Assembly: GCA_023433275.1 (NCBI GenBank)
Contig: JAEZDN010000135.1
Span: 1-39,137, forward strand
Length of the DNA stretch: 39,137 nt
DNA from: Verrucomicrobiota bacterium
GTDB lineage: Bacteria; Verrucomicrobiota; Verrucomicrobiia; Opitutales; Opitutaceae
Direction: 5' to 3'
In this document: positions 30,384 to 39,100 of the stretch, piece after piece
Numbering within the stretch: position 1 is the stretch's first letter
Layout: the number at the start of each line of letters is the position of its first letter
Made by a program: the position numbers and the translations under genes
Notes under the pieces: generated by a model
Databases searched by the model: none
Told to the model about the DNA's origin: nothing
Seen by the model: only the letters and a program-made list of their open reading frames with translations

Positions 30384-31481
30384 ATGAGCGCCTTGAAAAC
30401 AACGCCCTTGAACGCGTTTCACCGCCGTCACGGGGGACGCATGGTGGATTTTGCCGGCTGGGACATGCCGGTGCAGTACCGCAGCATCCTCGAGGAGCAC
30501 AAGGCGGTGCGCCAGCACGCGGGTTTGTTCGATGTGAGCCATATGGGCGAAGCGGACGTCAAGGGACCCGGGGCGCTGGCGTTTCTCCAACACCTGGTGA
30601 CGAACGACTGCAGCAAGCTGTTTCCCGGTCGCGTCCTTTATACGGTGATGTGCCATCCCCATGGAGGAGTGGTCGACGACTTGCTCGTGTCCATGCGCGG
30701 GCCGGAGGATTATTTCCTGTGCATCAACGCGGGCAATATCGAGAAGGACATCGCCTGGATGCGCGAGCAGGCAAAGGGCTTCGATTGCACGGTCGAGGAC
30801 CGGTCGGCGGACTATGGCCAGCTGGCGTTGCAGGGGCCGAAGGCATTGGAAATCGCGCAGGGTCTCACGGCCGTGAACCTGACCGATATCGGGTACTATC
30901 ATTTTTCCACCGGGTTGGTCGCGGGCATCTCGTGCCTGATCAGCCGCACTGGTTATACCGGCGAAGACGGGCTGGAGTTGTATTGCGCGGCGACTGAGGT
31001 GGAGCGACTGGCCGAGGCCATCCATGGCGCGGGCGTTCCCCAAGGCTTGGAGCTGGCGGGGTTGGGCGCGCGGGACTCGTTGCGGCTTGAAGCGGGTTTT
31101 CCCCTCTATGGGCACGAGATCACCGACACGATCAGCCCCCTGGCAGCCGGGCTCGGTTGGGTGGTAAAGCTGGACAAGGGCGCATTCGTGGGTTCCGAGG
31201 CCTTGCGGGCCGAGAAAGCGCAGGGGCCGGTCAAGCGCGTCGTGTTTTTCCGCACTGGCGATCGCCGGATTGTCCGGTCCGGCGCTGTCGTGATGGACGA
31301 GGCGGGCAACCCGGTGGGACAGGTGGTTTCGGGAACGCTTTCGCCCATTCTGAATGAAGCGATCGGCTCGGCGCTGATCGACGCGACGGCGGCACGGCAG
31401 TCGCTGGTGACTGACATCCGCGGCGCGAAACTGAATTTGCAACTCGTCAAGCCGCCGTTCGTCCCGCTAAAGAAACACTGA
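30384..31481 (+). CDS. gcvT: Aminomethyltransferase, glycine cleavage T protein
   Basis: This 365-residue protein moves the aminomethyl carbon from the H protein to tetrahydrofolate, releasing ammonia. Family features are the start LKTTPLNAFHRRHGGRMVDFAGWDMP, FDVSHMGE, ALQGPKA and SRTGYTGEDGLEL. The C-terminal barrel VVSGTLSPILNEAIGSALID is also typical. The frame is open to 30273, but the ATG at 30384 (MSALKTTPLN) fits the family. The 126 bases between lgt and gcvT contain inverted arms GCGGAAC (30308) and GTTCCGC (30358); no glycine riboswitch is recognised. gcvH follows after seven bases. Confidence 0.96.
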   Translation: MSALKTTPLNAFHRRHGGRMVDFAGWDMPVQYRSILEEHKAVRQHAGLFDVSHMGEADVKGPGALAFLQHLVTNDCSKLFPGRVLYTVMCHPHGGVVDDLLVSMRGPEDYFLCINAGNIEKDIAWMREQAKGFDCTVEDRSADYGQLALQGPKALEIAQGLTAVNLTDIGYYHFSTGLVAGISCLISRTGYTGEDGLELYCAATEVERLAEAIHGAGVPQGLELAGLGARDSLRLEAGFPLYGHEITDTISPLAAGLGWVVKLDKGAFVGSEALRAEKAQGPVKRVVFFRTGDRRIVRSGAVVMDEAGNPVGQVVSGTLSPILNEAIGSALIDATAARQSLVTDIRGAKLNLQLVKPPFVPLKKH

Positions 31482-31488
31482 GTCACAC

Positions 31489-31869
31489 ATGAGCAACATT
31501 CCTTCCGATTTGAAGTACGCCAAGTCCCACGAATGGGTGAAGATCGCCGCGGATGGAACCGCGCTGGTGGGCATCACCGATTACGCCCAGAACAGCCTGG
31601 GCGACATCACCTTTATTCAGCTCCCGAAAGTGGGGGCATCCCTTAGAGCCGGGGAGACTTTCGGCGTCGTTGAATCGGTTAAGGCGGCGTCCGATGTCTA
31701 CGCTCCGATCTCCGGCGTGGTGCTCGAGTTGAATCCCGCTTTGGACGCCAATCCCGAGAAGGTGAACGCTTCTCCTTACGGCGAGGGCTGGATGCTCAAG
31801 CTGAAGATCGCCGACGGGGCGCTGCCCGACCTGCTTGACGCGGCCGGATACGGCGCAGCGATCGCGTGA
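31489..31869 (+). CDS. gcvH: Glycine cleavage system H protein
   Basis: This 126-residue lipoyl carrier shuttles the aminomethyl intermediate between the P, T and L proteins. The lipoylation motif ESVKAASDVY places the modified residue at Lys65. KYAKSHEWVK and GWMLKLKI are standard for the family. It is co-transcribed with gcvT. The usual third gene, gcvP, does not follow: the next gene, 170 bases on, belongs to an efflux pump, so the P protein must be encoded elsewhere. Confidence 0.97.
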   Translation: MSNIPSDLKYAKSHEWVKIAADGTALVGITDYAQNSLGDITFIQLPKVGASLRAGETFGVVESVKAASDVYAPISGVVLELNPALDANPEKVNASPYGEGWMLKLKIADGALPDLLDAAGYGAAIA

Positions 31870-31995
31870 GTTTGAGGCATCCGGGCCTGCGTTCCCTCCC
31901 TCAAAGCGGGGCGTGCGGGCGGAGTTTCGTAACCTAAGCCGGGCGAGGCCGTCATCACGGCCATGTTGGATTTCATTCGAGTCAGGGACACCTCA

Positions 31996-32024
31996 TTGTC
32001 ACTTGCGCACGCGGGCATTATGGG
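31996..32024 (+). promoter_or_regulatory. Candidate promoter of the RND efflux operon
   Basis: TTGTCA (31996-32001, 5 of 6 to consensus), a 17-base spacer and TATGGG (32019-32024, 3 of 6) end 15 bases before the first ATG. The weak -10 makes this tentative. Confidence 0.3.
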
Positions 32025-32039
32025 AAAAGTGGGGCCCGC

Positions 32040-33137
32040 ATGAGGTCTGCCCCCCTGTTTTTACTCCTCTCCCTTGCCGTGTGCCTTGGTGGCTGCGGCC
32101 GAAAATCAGCCGCTTCCGCCGCGCCGGCCTCCGGTGCCCAGGCGCAACCGGTCGAAGTGGCGCCGGTCATGCGGCGCGACATGGCCGAGATGCTTTCGCT
32201 GGTCGGTTCACTTGCGCCGAACGAGACGGCGCAGATCCGCGCGGAGATCTCCGGTCAGGTTCGCGCGGTCTTGTTCGAGGAAGGCCACGCGGTCGTGAAG
32301 GACCAGGTGTTGATCCGCATTGATGACGCCGAGTTGCGCGCCCAACTGGCCCAGGCCGAGGCCCGCTTTCGCCTCGCCGAGCTCAATTTCAAGCGGAGCG
32401 AGGACCTGACGCAGGCGCGATCCATGTCCCAAGCCGAGGCGGATCGCACGCGTTCGGAGTTCGCCTCGGCTGAGGCGGAATTGCAGCTGCTGCGCGTCCG
32501 TCTCGGAAAAATGGAAATCAAGGCGCCCTTCGCCGGCATCGCCGGGGCGCGGTCCATTTCGCCCGGCGACTACGTCACCGCGGCGACCATCATCACCACG
32601 ATCGACGACTTGAGCCGGCTGAAGGTGGACTTTCAGGTGCCCGAACGCTTTCTCGAAAGGATCAAGCCGGGATCGAAATTCATATTGCGCGCTCAAACGC
32701 CTTCCGGCGTGGTCCGCGCGGATGGTGAAGTTTATTTTGCCTCGTCCGTCATCGAGCGCGCGTCGCGCTCGAGCCAGGTGAAAGGCTGGCTGGCCGGCGA
32801 GGTTCCGGCCTTGAAACCCGGCATGTTCGCAAACATCGACATCGAATTGCAGCGGCGGCAGGGCGCGCTCACCGTGCCCGAGGGGGCCATCCTCGCCAAA
32901 CCCGACGGCGTTTATGTCGTGGCCGTGCGTCAGCGGGACGGAGCGAGCGTGGCCGAGGAGGTGCAGGTGCAGCTTGGCTTGCGCGAGCGCGGGATGGTGG
33001 AAGTGCAGCCGACCCGCGAAGGGACCCTGGCGGAGGACCAGCCCGTAGTGGCGTCCGGGGTGGGCGCGTTGATTTTGTACCCGGGCATGAAGTTGTTGCC
33101 GCGGCCCCTTCGGGCGGAGTTTCGCGTGGGGGGCTGA
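32040..33137 (+). CDS. RND efflux periplasmic adaptor, lipoprotein
   Basis: This 365-residue membrane-fusion protein connects an RND pump to an outer-membrane channel. A lipoprotein signal ends at LGGC (Cys19). The lipoyl/barrel-sandwich halves are AQIRAEISGQVRAVLFEEGHAVVKDQVLIRIDD and KMEIKAPFAGIAGARSISPGDYVTAA, separated by a short coiled coil (about 95-155). Beta-barrel and membrane-proximal domains follow (PALKPGMFANIDIELQ; VPEGAILAKPDGVYVV). Three bases separate it from the pump gene. Substrates cannot be inferred. Confidence 0.95.
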   Translation: MRSAPLFLLLSLAVCLGGCGRKSAASAAPASGAQAQPVEVAPVMRRDMAEMLSLVGSLAPNETAQIRAEISGQVRAVLFEEGHAVVKDQVLIRIDDAELRAQLAQAEARFRLAELNFKRSEDLTQARSMSQAEADRTRSEFASAEAELQLLRVRLGKMEIKAPFAGIAGARSISPGDYVTAATIITTIDDLSRLKVDFQVPERFLERIKPGSKFILRAQTPSGVVRADGEVYFASSVIERASRSSQVKGWLAGEVPALKPGMFANIDIELQRRQGALTVPEGAILAKPDGVYVVAVRQRDGASVAEEVQVQLGLRERGMVEVQPTREGTLAEDQPVVASGVGALILYPGMKLLPRPLRAEFRVGG

Positions 33138-33140
33138 GCC

Positions 33141-36100
33141 ATGGTCCTCTCCGACGTCTCCATTCGCCGCCCGGTCGTCGCGCTGGTCGCCTCGATCCTG
33201 GTGGTGCTCATCGGCCTGTTGAGTTTCGGGCGATTGCCGGTGCGCGAGTATCCGTTGATCGATTCGCCGGTGGTCACGGTGCAGACCTCCTATCGCGGCG
33301 CATCCGCCGAAGTCGTCGAGGCGCGGATCACCGAGCCGCTCGAACGCGAGGTGGCATCCATCGACGGCATCCGTGTGATCCGGTCGGAATCTCAGGAAGA
33401 GCAGTCCCGGATCACGGTCGAATTCAACCTGGATCGCGACGTGGACGAGGCGGCGAACGACGTGCGCGACCGCGTGAGCCGCGCGCGCGGGCGTTTGCCC
33501 GATGAGATCGACGAACCCGTCATCACCAAGGCGGACGCCGACTCGTCGCCGGTCATCACGCTCGCCTTCAATTCCGACACCTATTCCCGGGTCGAGCTGG
33601 TGGAGTTCGTCGAGCGGGTGGCCATCCAGCGGATCCAGACCATCGCGGGGGTGGGCTCGGTTAACATCCGCGGCCCGCGTTATGCAATGCGGCTGTGGGT
33701 GGACAGCGACCGGCTCGCCGCGCACCAGCTGACCGTGGCCGACATCGAAGCCGCGCTTCGCCAGCAGAACATCGAGATTCCCGGCGGGCGCATCGAGTCA
33801 TTGTCGCGCGAGTTCCCGGTGCGGATCGAAGGCCGCATGACCCAGGTGTCCGAGTTCGAGAACCTGGTCCTGGCGACGCGCGGGGTGCACCAGATCAAAT
33901 TTTCCGATGTGGGCCGGGTGGAGTTGGGTTCGGAGGAATACCGATCGGAATCCTATTTCAAAGGGAGGCCGACGGTTGGCGTGCAGGTGCTGCGCCAGGC
34001 GCAGGCCAACGTTCTCGACGTGGCGCGGGATGTGAAGGCGATGATCCCGCTGATCAAGGCGGACCTGCCGGACGGCATCGAGCTGAACATCGGCTTCGAC
34101 AGCTCGGTCTTCGTCGAGCGGTCCGTGAACGAAGTGTACAAGACGCTGTGGGAGGCGTGTGTCCTCGTCGTGTTGATGATCTTCCTTTTCCTGCGCGACT
34201 CGCGGGCGACGCTGGTGCCGCTGGTGGCGATCCCGGTGTCCATTGTCGGAACCTTCGCGGTGATGGCCGCCCTGGGGTTCTCCATCAACACGCTCACCCT
34301 CCTCGCGCTGGTCCTGGCGGTGGGCCTCGTGGTGGATGACGCCATCGTGATGCTCGAGAACATCTATCGCCGGATCGAGGAAGGGGAGGCTCCGATCCAC
34401 GCGGCGATCTTCGGCGCGCGCCAGGTGGCGTTCGCCATCATCGCGACGACGCTGACGCTCGCGGCCGTGTTCCTGCCGGTCGCGTTCCAGTCGGGCCAGA
34501 CAGGCCGGCTGTTTCGCGAATTCGGCCTGACCCTGGCGGTGGCGGTGCTGGTCTCGGCCTTCGTGGCCCTGACGCTTACGCCCATGCTGTGCTCGCGGAT
34601 GCTCAAGTCGAAGGTCGTCGCAGGCCGGGCCGCGCACGGATGGTTCTATGACAAGACCGAGCCCTTCTTTGTGTGGCTCAATAACGCCTTTGCGCGGGCC
34701 CTGCAGGCGTCGATGCGCTGGCGGGCGCTGGTGCTCGTGGCGGCGATGATCTTCACCGTCGGCGGGCTCGCGCTCTACACGAAATTGCAGCGCGAGCTGA
34801 CCCCGATCGAGGACCGGGGCATCTTCATGGCCAACCTCGTGGCGCCCATCGGCGCGACCCCCGAGTATTTGCGGCTGTATTCGTACGACATGGAGCAGAT
34901 GATCCTGAAGATCCCGGAGATCGACCGGACGTTTCACCGGACGGGGGACGGCGGCCGCGCCTTCGTGTTCGCGACGCTCAAGCCGTGGGAGGACCGGGAA
35001 CGGAAGACCCAGGAGATCACCGCGGACATCCGGCGCCAGTTCCAGGCGGACGTGACGGGCGGGCAGGCGGTCGCCAATCCCATCCGGCCGTTCGGCCGGG
35101 GGCGCAGCACCGGCATCAACATGGTTCTCCTCGGCAGCGACTTCAGCGAGCTCCAGAAGCAAGGCGCCGATTTCCTGGTCGCCATGCGCGAGAGCGGCAT
35201 GTTCGTGCAGCCGCGCGTGGACCCGTCGCCCACCAAGCCGCAACTCGACGTGAACATCGACCGGGCCAAGGCGGCGGACCTCAAGGTCCCCGTCAGCACC
35301 ATCGCCTCGACCCTGGAATCGCTCCTCGGCGGGCGCCGGGTCACCGAGTTCCAGCGCGGCAACCAGCAGTATTACGTGATGGTGCAGGTGACCGACGAGA
35401 ACCGGGCCACCCCGAACGACCTGGCGCGGCTTTACGTGCGCTCGACCGAGGGCGTGCTGATCCAGCTCAGCAACCTGGTGAGCTGGTCGGAGGACACGGT
35501 GCCCGAGAGTTACCCGCACTTCAACCGCCTGCGGGCGGTGTCGCTCACCGCGCAACTGGTGGAAGGCAAGACCATCGGTGACGGCGTTGAGTTTCTCACG
35601 GACTTGGCGAATGAGAAGCTGCCCGCGGGCTACACCTTCGCGTGGGATGGTGAAACGCGCGAGTTTGTGGAGAGCGGCAACGACACGCTGATGCTCTTTG
35701 CCCTGGCGCTGCTCTTCACATTCCTGATCCTGGCGGCGCAGTTCGAATCGTGGATTCATCCGATGACGATTTTCACCGGCGTGTTCATCGCCGTGGCGGG
35801 CGGGCTGCTGGTGCTTTATTGCACGCGTTTCTGGGGGCCGGCCATGACGGACAATTTGTTCTCCCGCTTCGGCCTGATCATGTTGATCGGGCTGGTGGCC
35901 AAGAACGGCATCCTGATCGTCGAATTCGCGAACCAGCTCCAGGTGGAGAAGGGGATAGGCGCGGCGGAAGCGGCGCTGGAGTCGGCCACCATCCGTTTCC
36001 GGCCGATCATCATGACGTCGATCGCGACGGTGCTGGGGGCCGTGCCGATCGCGTTCGCCTCGGGCGCCGGGGCGGAAAGCCGCAACGCGATGGGCATAGT

Positions 36101-36275
36101 CGTGGTTGGCGGCCTCACGCTGGCCACGGTCATCACCCTCTTCGTGATTCCGATCGTTTATGTGTTGATGGACCGGTTGTGCGTGAAGTTCACGGGCAAC
36201 ACGAGCGCCCATGGCCTGAAGAAGGCCGCGGAAATCGAGCGGGAAACCTCCACGGTGCCGGTGGGGGCCCACTAA
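33141..36275 (+). CDS. RND efflux transporter, HAE1 family (AcrB-like)
   Basis: This 1044-residue inner-membrane proton antiporter forms the trimeric motor of a drug-efflux pump. It starts VLSDVSIRRPVVALVASILV (first membrane helix) and has two periplasmic porter regions and 12 predicted helices. Proton-relay residues are present: Asp399 and Asp400 in LVVDDAIVMLENI (AcrB D407/D408) and Lys921 in LVAKNGILIVEFANQ (AcrB K940). The length is that of the hydrophobe/amphiphile family, not a metal-efflux CusA type. Encoded with its adaptor; no TolC-type channel gene follows. The next gene, 12 bases on, encodes a small repeat protein. Confidence 0.96.
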   Translation: MVLSDVSIRRPVVALVASILVVLIGLLSFGRLPVREYPLIDSPVVTVQTSYRGASAEVVEARITEPLEREVASIDGIRVIRSESQEEQSRITVEFNLDRDVDEAANDVRDRVSRARGRLPDEIDEPVITKADADSSPVITLAFNSDTYSRVELVEFVERVAIQRIQTIAGVGSVNIRGPRYAMRLWVDSDRLAAHQLTVADIEAALRQQNIEIPGGRIESLSREFPVRIEGRMTQVSEFENLVLATRGVHQIKFSDVGRVELGSEEYRSESYFKGRPTVGVQVLRQAQANVLDVARDVKAMIPLIKADLPDGIELNIGFDSSVFVERSVNEVYKTLWEACVLVVLMIFLFLRDSRATLVPLVAIPVSIVGTFAVMAALGFSINTLTLLALVLAVGLVVDDAIVMLENIYRRIEEGEAPIHAAIFGARQVAFAIIATTLTLAAVFLPVAFQSGQTGRLFREFGLTLAVAVLVSAFVALTLTPMLCSRMLKSKVVAGRAAHGWFYDKTEPFFVWLNNAFARALQASMRWRALVLVAAMIFTVGGLALYTKLQRELTPIEDRGIFMANLVAPIGATPEYLRLYSYDMEQMILKIPEIDRTFHRTGDGGRAFVFATLKPWEDRERKTQEITADIRRQFQADVTGGQAVANPIRPFGRGRSTGINMVLLGSDFSELQKQGADFLVAMRESGMFVQPRVDPSPTKPQLDVNIDRAKAADLKVPVSTIASTLESLLGGRRVTEFQRGNQQYYVMVQVTDENRATPNDLARLYVRSTEGVLIQLSNLVSWSEDTVPESYPHFNRLRAVSLTAQLVEGKTIGDGVEFLTDLANEKLPAGYTFAWDGETREFVESGNDTLMLFALALLFTFLILAAQFESWIHPMTIFTGVFIAVAGGLLVLYCTRFWGPAMTDNLFSRFGLIMLIGLVAKNGILIVEFANQLQVEKGIGAAEAALESATIRFRPIIMTSIATVLGAVPIAFASGAGAESRNAMGIVVVGGLTLATVITLFVIPIVYVLMDRLCVKFTGNTSAHGLKKAAEIERETSTVPVGAH

Positions 36276-36287
36276 CCCGGCCGGTTC

Positions 36288-36914
36288 ATGGCGATGGCCC
36301 CGACCCGCGGATTCCTCGGCGCAAAGTTCTGGCCGGCGAGCGTGGCCGCCCTGGCCCTGTCCGCGCTGGTAACTTTTGCCAGCGACGCCGCGTCGGCCGC
36401 CGAGGAGCGACTCGCGGAATTGCGCCAGCGTTATGGGGACAATCATCCGCAGGTGGCCGCGCAACGGGCCCGGTTAGTTGAGCATCAGAAACTCGCGGGC
36501 AGCGGCGAGCCAGAAGTGCTGGTGAACGCCCGGGTCGAGCTGGCGGCTCTCCGCGTGCGTTATGGGGAGCGCCATCCGCGGCTGCAGGAACAGGTGAGCC
36601 GGGTCGCTCGGATGAATGAAAAATTTAAGCTCAACCCGAAAATGCCGCCCGAACTGCTCGAAGCCTGGGGAGACCTGGCAGCGGCGGAATTGCGCTACGG
36701 GGACAGGAATGTCCGGGTGGTGACGGCCCGCGTACGGGTTCAGGCGCTGGAGCGGCACTTGCCGGGTGCCGGGGACGAGGCGCGGGAGTTGCGGCTGGCC
36801 CGCGCGGAAGTGGACACGCTGCTCGTTCGATACGGGGAACAGCACCCCAAGGTGATCGCGGCGCGCCAGCAGGTGTCAAAGCTGGCCGGGGCGCCCGGGA
36901 ATACCGGCAAATAA
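36288..36914 (+). CDS. Small secreted protein with four RYG-x-x-HP repeats, unknown function
   Basis: This 208-residue protein has an N-terminal signal or anchor segment (about 14-37, ending ASDAASAAEE). Four repeats follow with RYG at residues 48, 91, 136 and 181, spaced 43, 45 and 45. The unit reads L-x-x-L-x-x-RYG-(D/E)-x-HP-x-(V/L), then a helix of about 15 residues; examples are ELRQRYGDNHPQVAAQ, ALRVRYGERHPRLQEQ and TLLVRYGEQHPKVIAA. The third, ELRYGDRNVRVVTA, has lost HP. The motif recalls the Y-x-x-x-HP-x-V segment before the last membrane helix of Wzz/GumC-type polysaccharide proteins. It starts 12 bases after the RND gene and is probably in that operon. Its stop abuts the typA terminator. 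I know no family for it. Confidence 0.7.
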   Translation: MAMAPTRGFLGAKFWPASVAALALSALVTFASDAASAAEERLAELRQRYGDNHPQVAAQRARLVEHQKLAGSGEPEVLVNARVELAALRVRYGERHPRLQEQVSRVARMNEKFKLNPKMPPELLEAWGDLAAAELRYGDRNVRVVTARVRVQALERHLPGAGDEARELRLARAEVDTLLVRYGEQHPKVIAARQQVSKLAGAPGNTGK

Positions 36915-36943
36915 AAGACCCGCCGCCGGGGGGCGAGCGGGTC
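36913..36943 (-). terminator. Rho-independent terminator of typA
   Basis: On the minus strand GACCCGC (36943-36937) and GCGGGTC (36923-36917) form a stem with a 13-base GC-rich loop, then TTTTATTT. It lies about 20 bases past the typA stop and overlaps the end of the convergent repeat-protein gene. Confidence 0.75.
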
Positions 36944-36965
36944 GGAGGAAGGAAGCGAGGTCTCC

Positions 36966-38786
36966 TTACTTGGCCGCCTTGGCGGCCTTCATGCGGGCGG
37001 CATTGTTGAGGATCCGCTTGCGGAGGCGGAGGCTCTTGGGCGTGACCTCGACGAGTTCGTCGGCGGCGATGTACTCGATCGAGCGCTCGAGGGAGAGCTT
37101 GGTCGCGGGCGTGAGCCCGGCGGCCACACCTTCGCCCTGGGAGCGGAAGTTGGTGAGCTTCTTTTCGCGGACGGCGTTGATGGCGATGTCCTCGTTGCGG
37201 GGATTCTCGCCGACGATCATGCCTTCGTAAACCTGCTCACCGGGATTGACGAAGAGCTTGCCGCGTTCCTGACACATCACCAGGGCGTAGGCGGTGGTCT
37301 CGCCGGCCTCGGTGGCGATGAGGGTGCCGGTGATGCGGGTGAGCACGTCGCCCGCGAGCGGGCCGTATTCCTTGAACAAGTGGCTGAGCACGCCGCGACC
37401 GCTGGTGGCGTTGACGACGTCGATCTCCATGCCGATCAGGCCGCGGGTGGTGATGACGGCCTCGAGCATGGTGGAGTGGGAGAGCTTCTCCATGTTGGTC
37501 AGGCGACCCTTGCGGTTGGCCAGGTTCTGCATGATGGCGCCGACGCACTCGTCGGGGACCTCGATCCAGACGGTCTCATAGGGCTCCTGGCGCTCGCCGT
37601 CCGGACCAATCTTCTCGATGACGGTCGGGCGGGAGACGAGGAGTTCGAAACCCTCGCGGCGCATCGTCTCGACGAGCACGGCCACCTGCATGGCGCCGCG
37701 GGCCTTGACGTTGAACACGCCGGCCTTGTCGGAGTCCTCGATGTGGATGGAGACGTTGGTCTTCAGCTCGCGCATCAGGCGCTCGCGGAGCTGGCGGGAG
37801 GTGACGAGCTTGCCTTCCTGGCCGACGAGCGGGCCGTCGTTGACGCAGAACTGCATCTCCAGGGTGGGGGGATCGATCTGGGTAAAGGGGAGGGCGTGGG
37901 CGGCGTCGCGCACGTCAAGGGTATCGCCGATGTCGACGTCCTCAAAGCCGGAGAGCCCGACGATGTTGCCCGCGGCGGCCGATTCGACCTCGCGCTGGCC
38001 GAGGCCGGTGAACTCAAAGATCTTGGTGATCTTGGCGCGGACCTTCTTGCCAGCCTCCGCGTGGCGGATGACGAAGACGGGGTCGCCGACCTTGACCACG
38101 CCGCCGAGGATCTTGCCGACGGCGATACGGCCGACGTAGTCGCTCCAATCGATGTTGGAAACGAGCATGTGGAACGGCTCGTCGGGCTTGGCGAACGGGG
38201 GTGGGACGTGCTCGATGATGGTTTCGAAGAGCGGCGTCATGTCCTTCTTCTCGTCGCCGAGGTGATACATCATGTAGCCGTCGCGGCCGGAACCATAGAC
38301 GACCGGGGCGTCGAACTGCTCCTCGGTGGCGTTGAGTTCCATGAGGAGTTCCAGCACCTTGTCGTACATCTTGGCCGGATCGGCGTTGTCGCGATCGATC
38401 TTGTTGATGACGATGACGACCTTGAGGCCGTGGGCCAGGGCCTTGCGGAGCACGAAACGGGTTTGGGCCTGGGGACCGTCGTAGGCGTCGATGACGAGGA
38501 GCACGCCGTCGACCATGCGGAGCGCGCGTTCGACCTCGCCGCCGAAGTCGGCGTGGCCGGGGGTGTCGAGAATGTTGACGATCTTGTCCTTCCAGTGGAC
38601 GGAGGTGTTCTTCGCCTTGATCGTAATACCCTTCTCCTTCTCAAGGTCCATGGAGTCCATGGCGCGTTCCTCGACGCGTTGGTTGGCGCGGTAAACGCCG
38701 CCCTCCTGTAAGAGCTTGTCGACGAGGGTGGTTTTGCCGTGGTCGACGTGGGCGATGATGGCGATGTTGCGGATGTTCTGGTTCAT
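36966..38786 (-). CDS. typA: Translational GTPase TypA/BipA
   Basis: This 606-residue ribosome-associated GTPase assists 50S assembly and growth under stress. G motifs are complete: AHVDHGKTT (G1), GITIKAKNT (G2), DTPGHADF (G3), NKIDR (G4). Domain II, the EF-G-like domains III and V, and the BipA-specific C-terminal domain follow; GLIGMEIDVVNATSGRGVLSHLFKEYGPLAG is diagnostic and separates it from LepA and EF-G. The length matches the family. The ATG at 38786 has no obvious Shine-Dalgarno. It is a single gene with its own terminator. Confidence 0.97.
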   Translation of the reverse strand: MNQNIRNIAIIAHVDHGKTTLVDKLLQEGGVYRANQRVEERAMDSMDLEKEKGITIKAKNTSVHWKDKIVNILDTPGHADFGGEVERALRMVDGVLLVIDAYDGPQAQTRFVLRKALAHGLKVVIVINKIDRDNADPAKMYDKVLELLMELNATEEQFDAPVVYGSGRDGYMMYHLGDEKKDMTPLFETIIEHVPPPFAKPDEPFHMLVSNIDWSDYVGRIAVGKILGGVVKVGDPVFVIRHAEAGKKVRAKITKIFEFTGLGQREVESAAAGNIVGLSGFEDVDIGDTLDVRDAAHALPFTQIDPPTLEMQFCVNDGPLVGQEGKLVTSRQLRERLMRELKTNVSIHIEDSDKAGVFNVKARGAMQVAVLVETMRREGFELLVSRPTVIEKIGPDGERQEPYETVWIEVPDECVGAIMQNLANRKGRLTNMEKLSHSTMLEAVITTRGLIGMEIDVVNATSGRGVLSHLFKEYGPLAGDVLTRITGTLIATEAGETTAYALVMCQERGKLFVNPGEQVYEGMIVGENPRNEDIAINAVREKKLTNFRSQGEGVAAGLTPATKLSLERSIEYIAADELVEVTPKSLRLRKRILNNAARMKAAKAAK

Positions 38787-38998
38787 GTTCGGGCGGACCT
38801 GTTTAAAATGGGAAAACGGTCACGGTGCGTTCCGGCCTTGGGCTTGGCAAGGCTGAACCTGAAATCCGACTGAGCGCATGGGGAGCCCGGGCGGTCCCGT
38901 CGCTTCTTGGGTGGGAGGCCGGGCGAAGAAGGCGGCCGGGTCCCACGAGGGCCGATGCGGCCGTCGGGCACGGCGAAGCCGGGGCTTGATCATGTATC

Positions 38999-39078
38999 TC
39001 CCTTTTAATCAGCGCGCCGGGCCCGGGCTAAAGCCGAGGTTCCGGGCAAAAGGGGAGGCCCGGCGCACTGAAAAGGGA
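38999..39078. repeat. Inverted repeat near the right end
   Basis: The left arm, 38999-39021 (TCCCTTTT then GCGCCGGG), and the right arm, 39059-39078 (CCCGGCGC then AAAAGGGA), are reverse complements apart from a small gap. The flanks ATGTATC and TAGGTCA are also partly symmetrical. Confidence 0.65.
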
Positions 39079-39100
39079 TGACCTATAAAGATAGAGGCCC

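Noticed and set aside
33798..36464. 888-codon frame antisense to the RND transporter
   Set aside because: His/Arg-rich shadow frame without structure.
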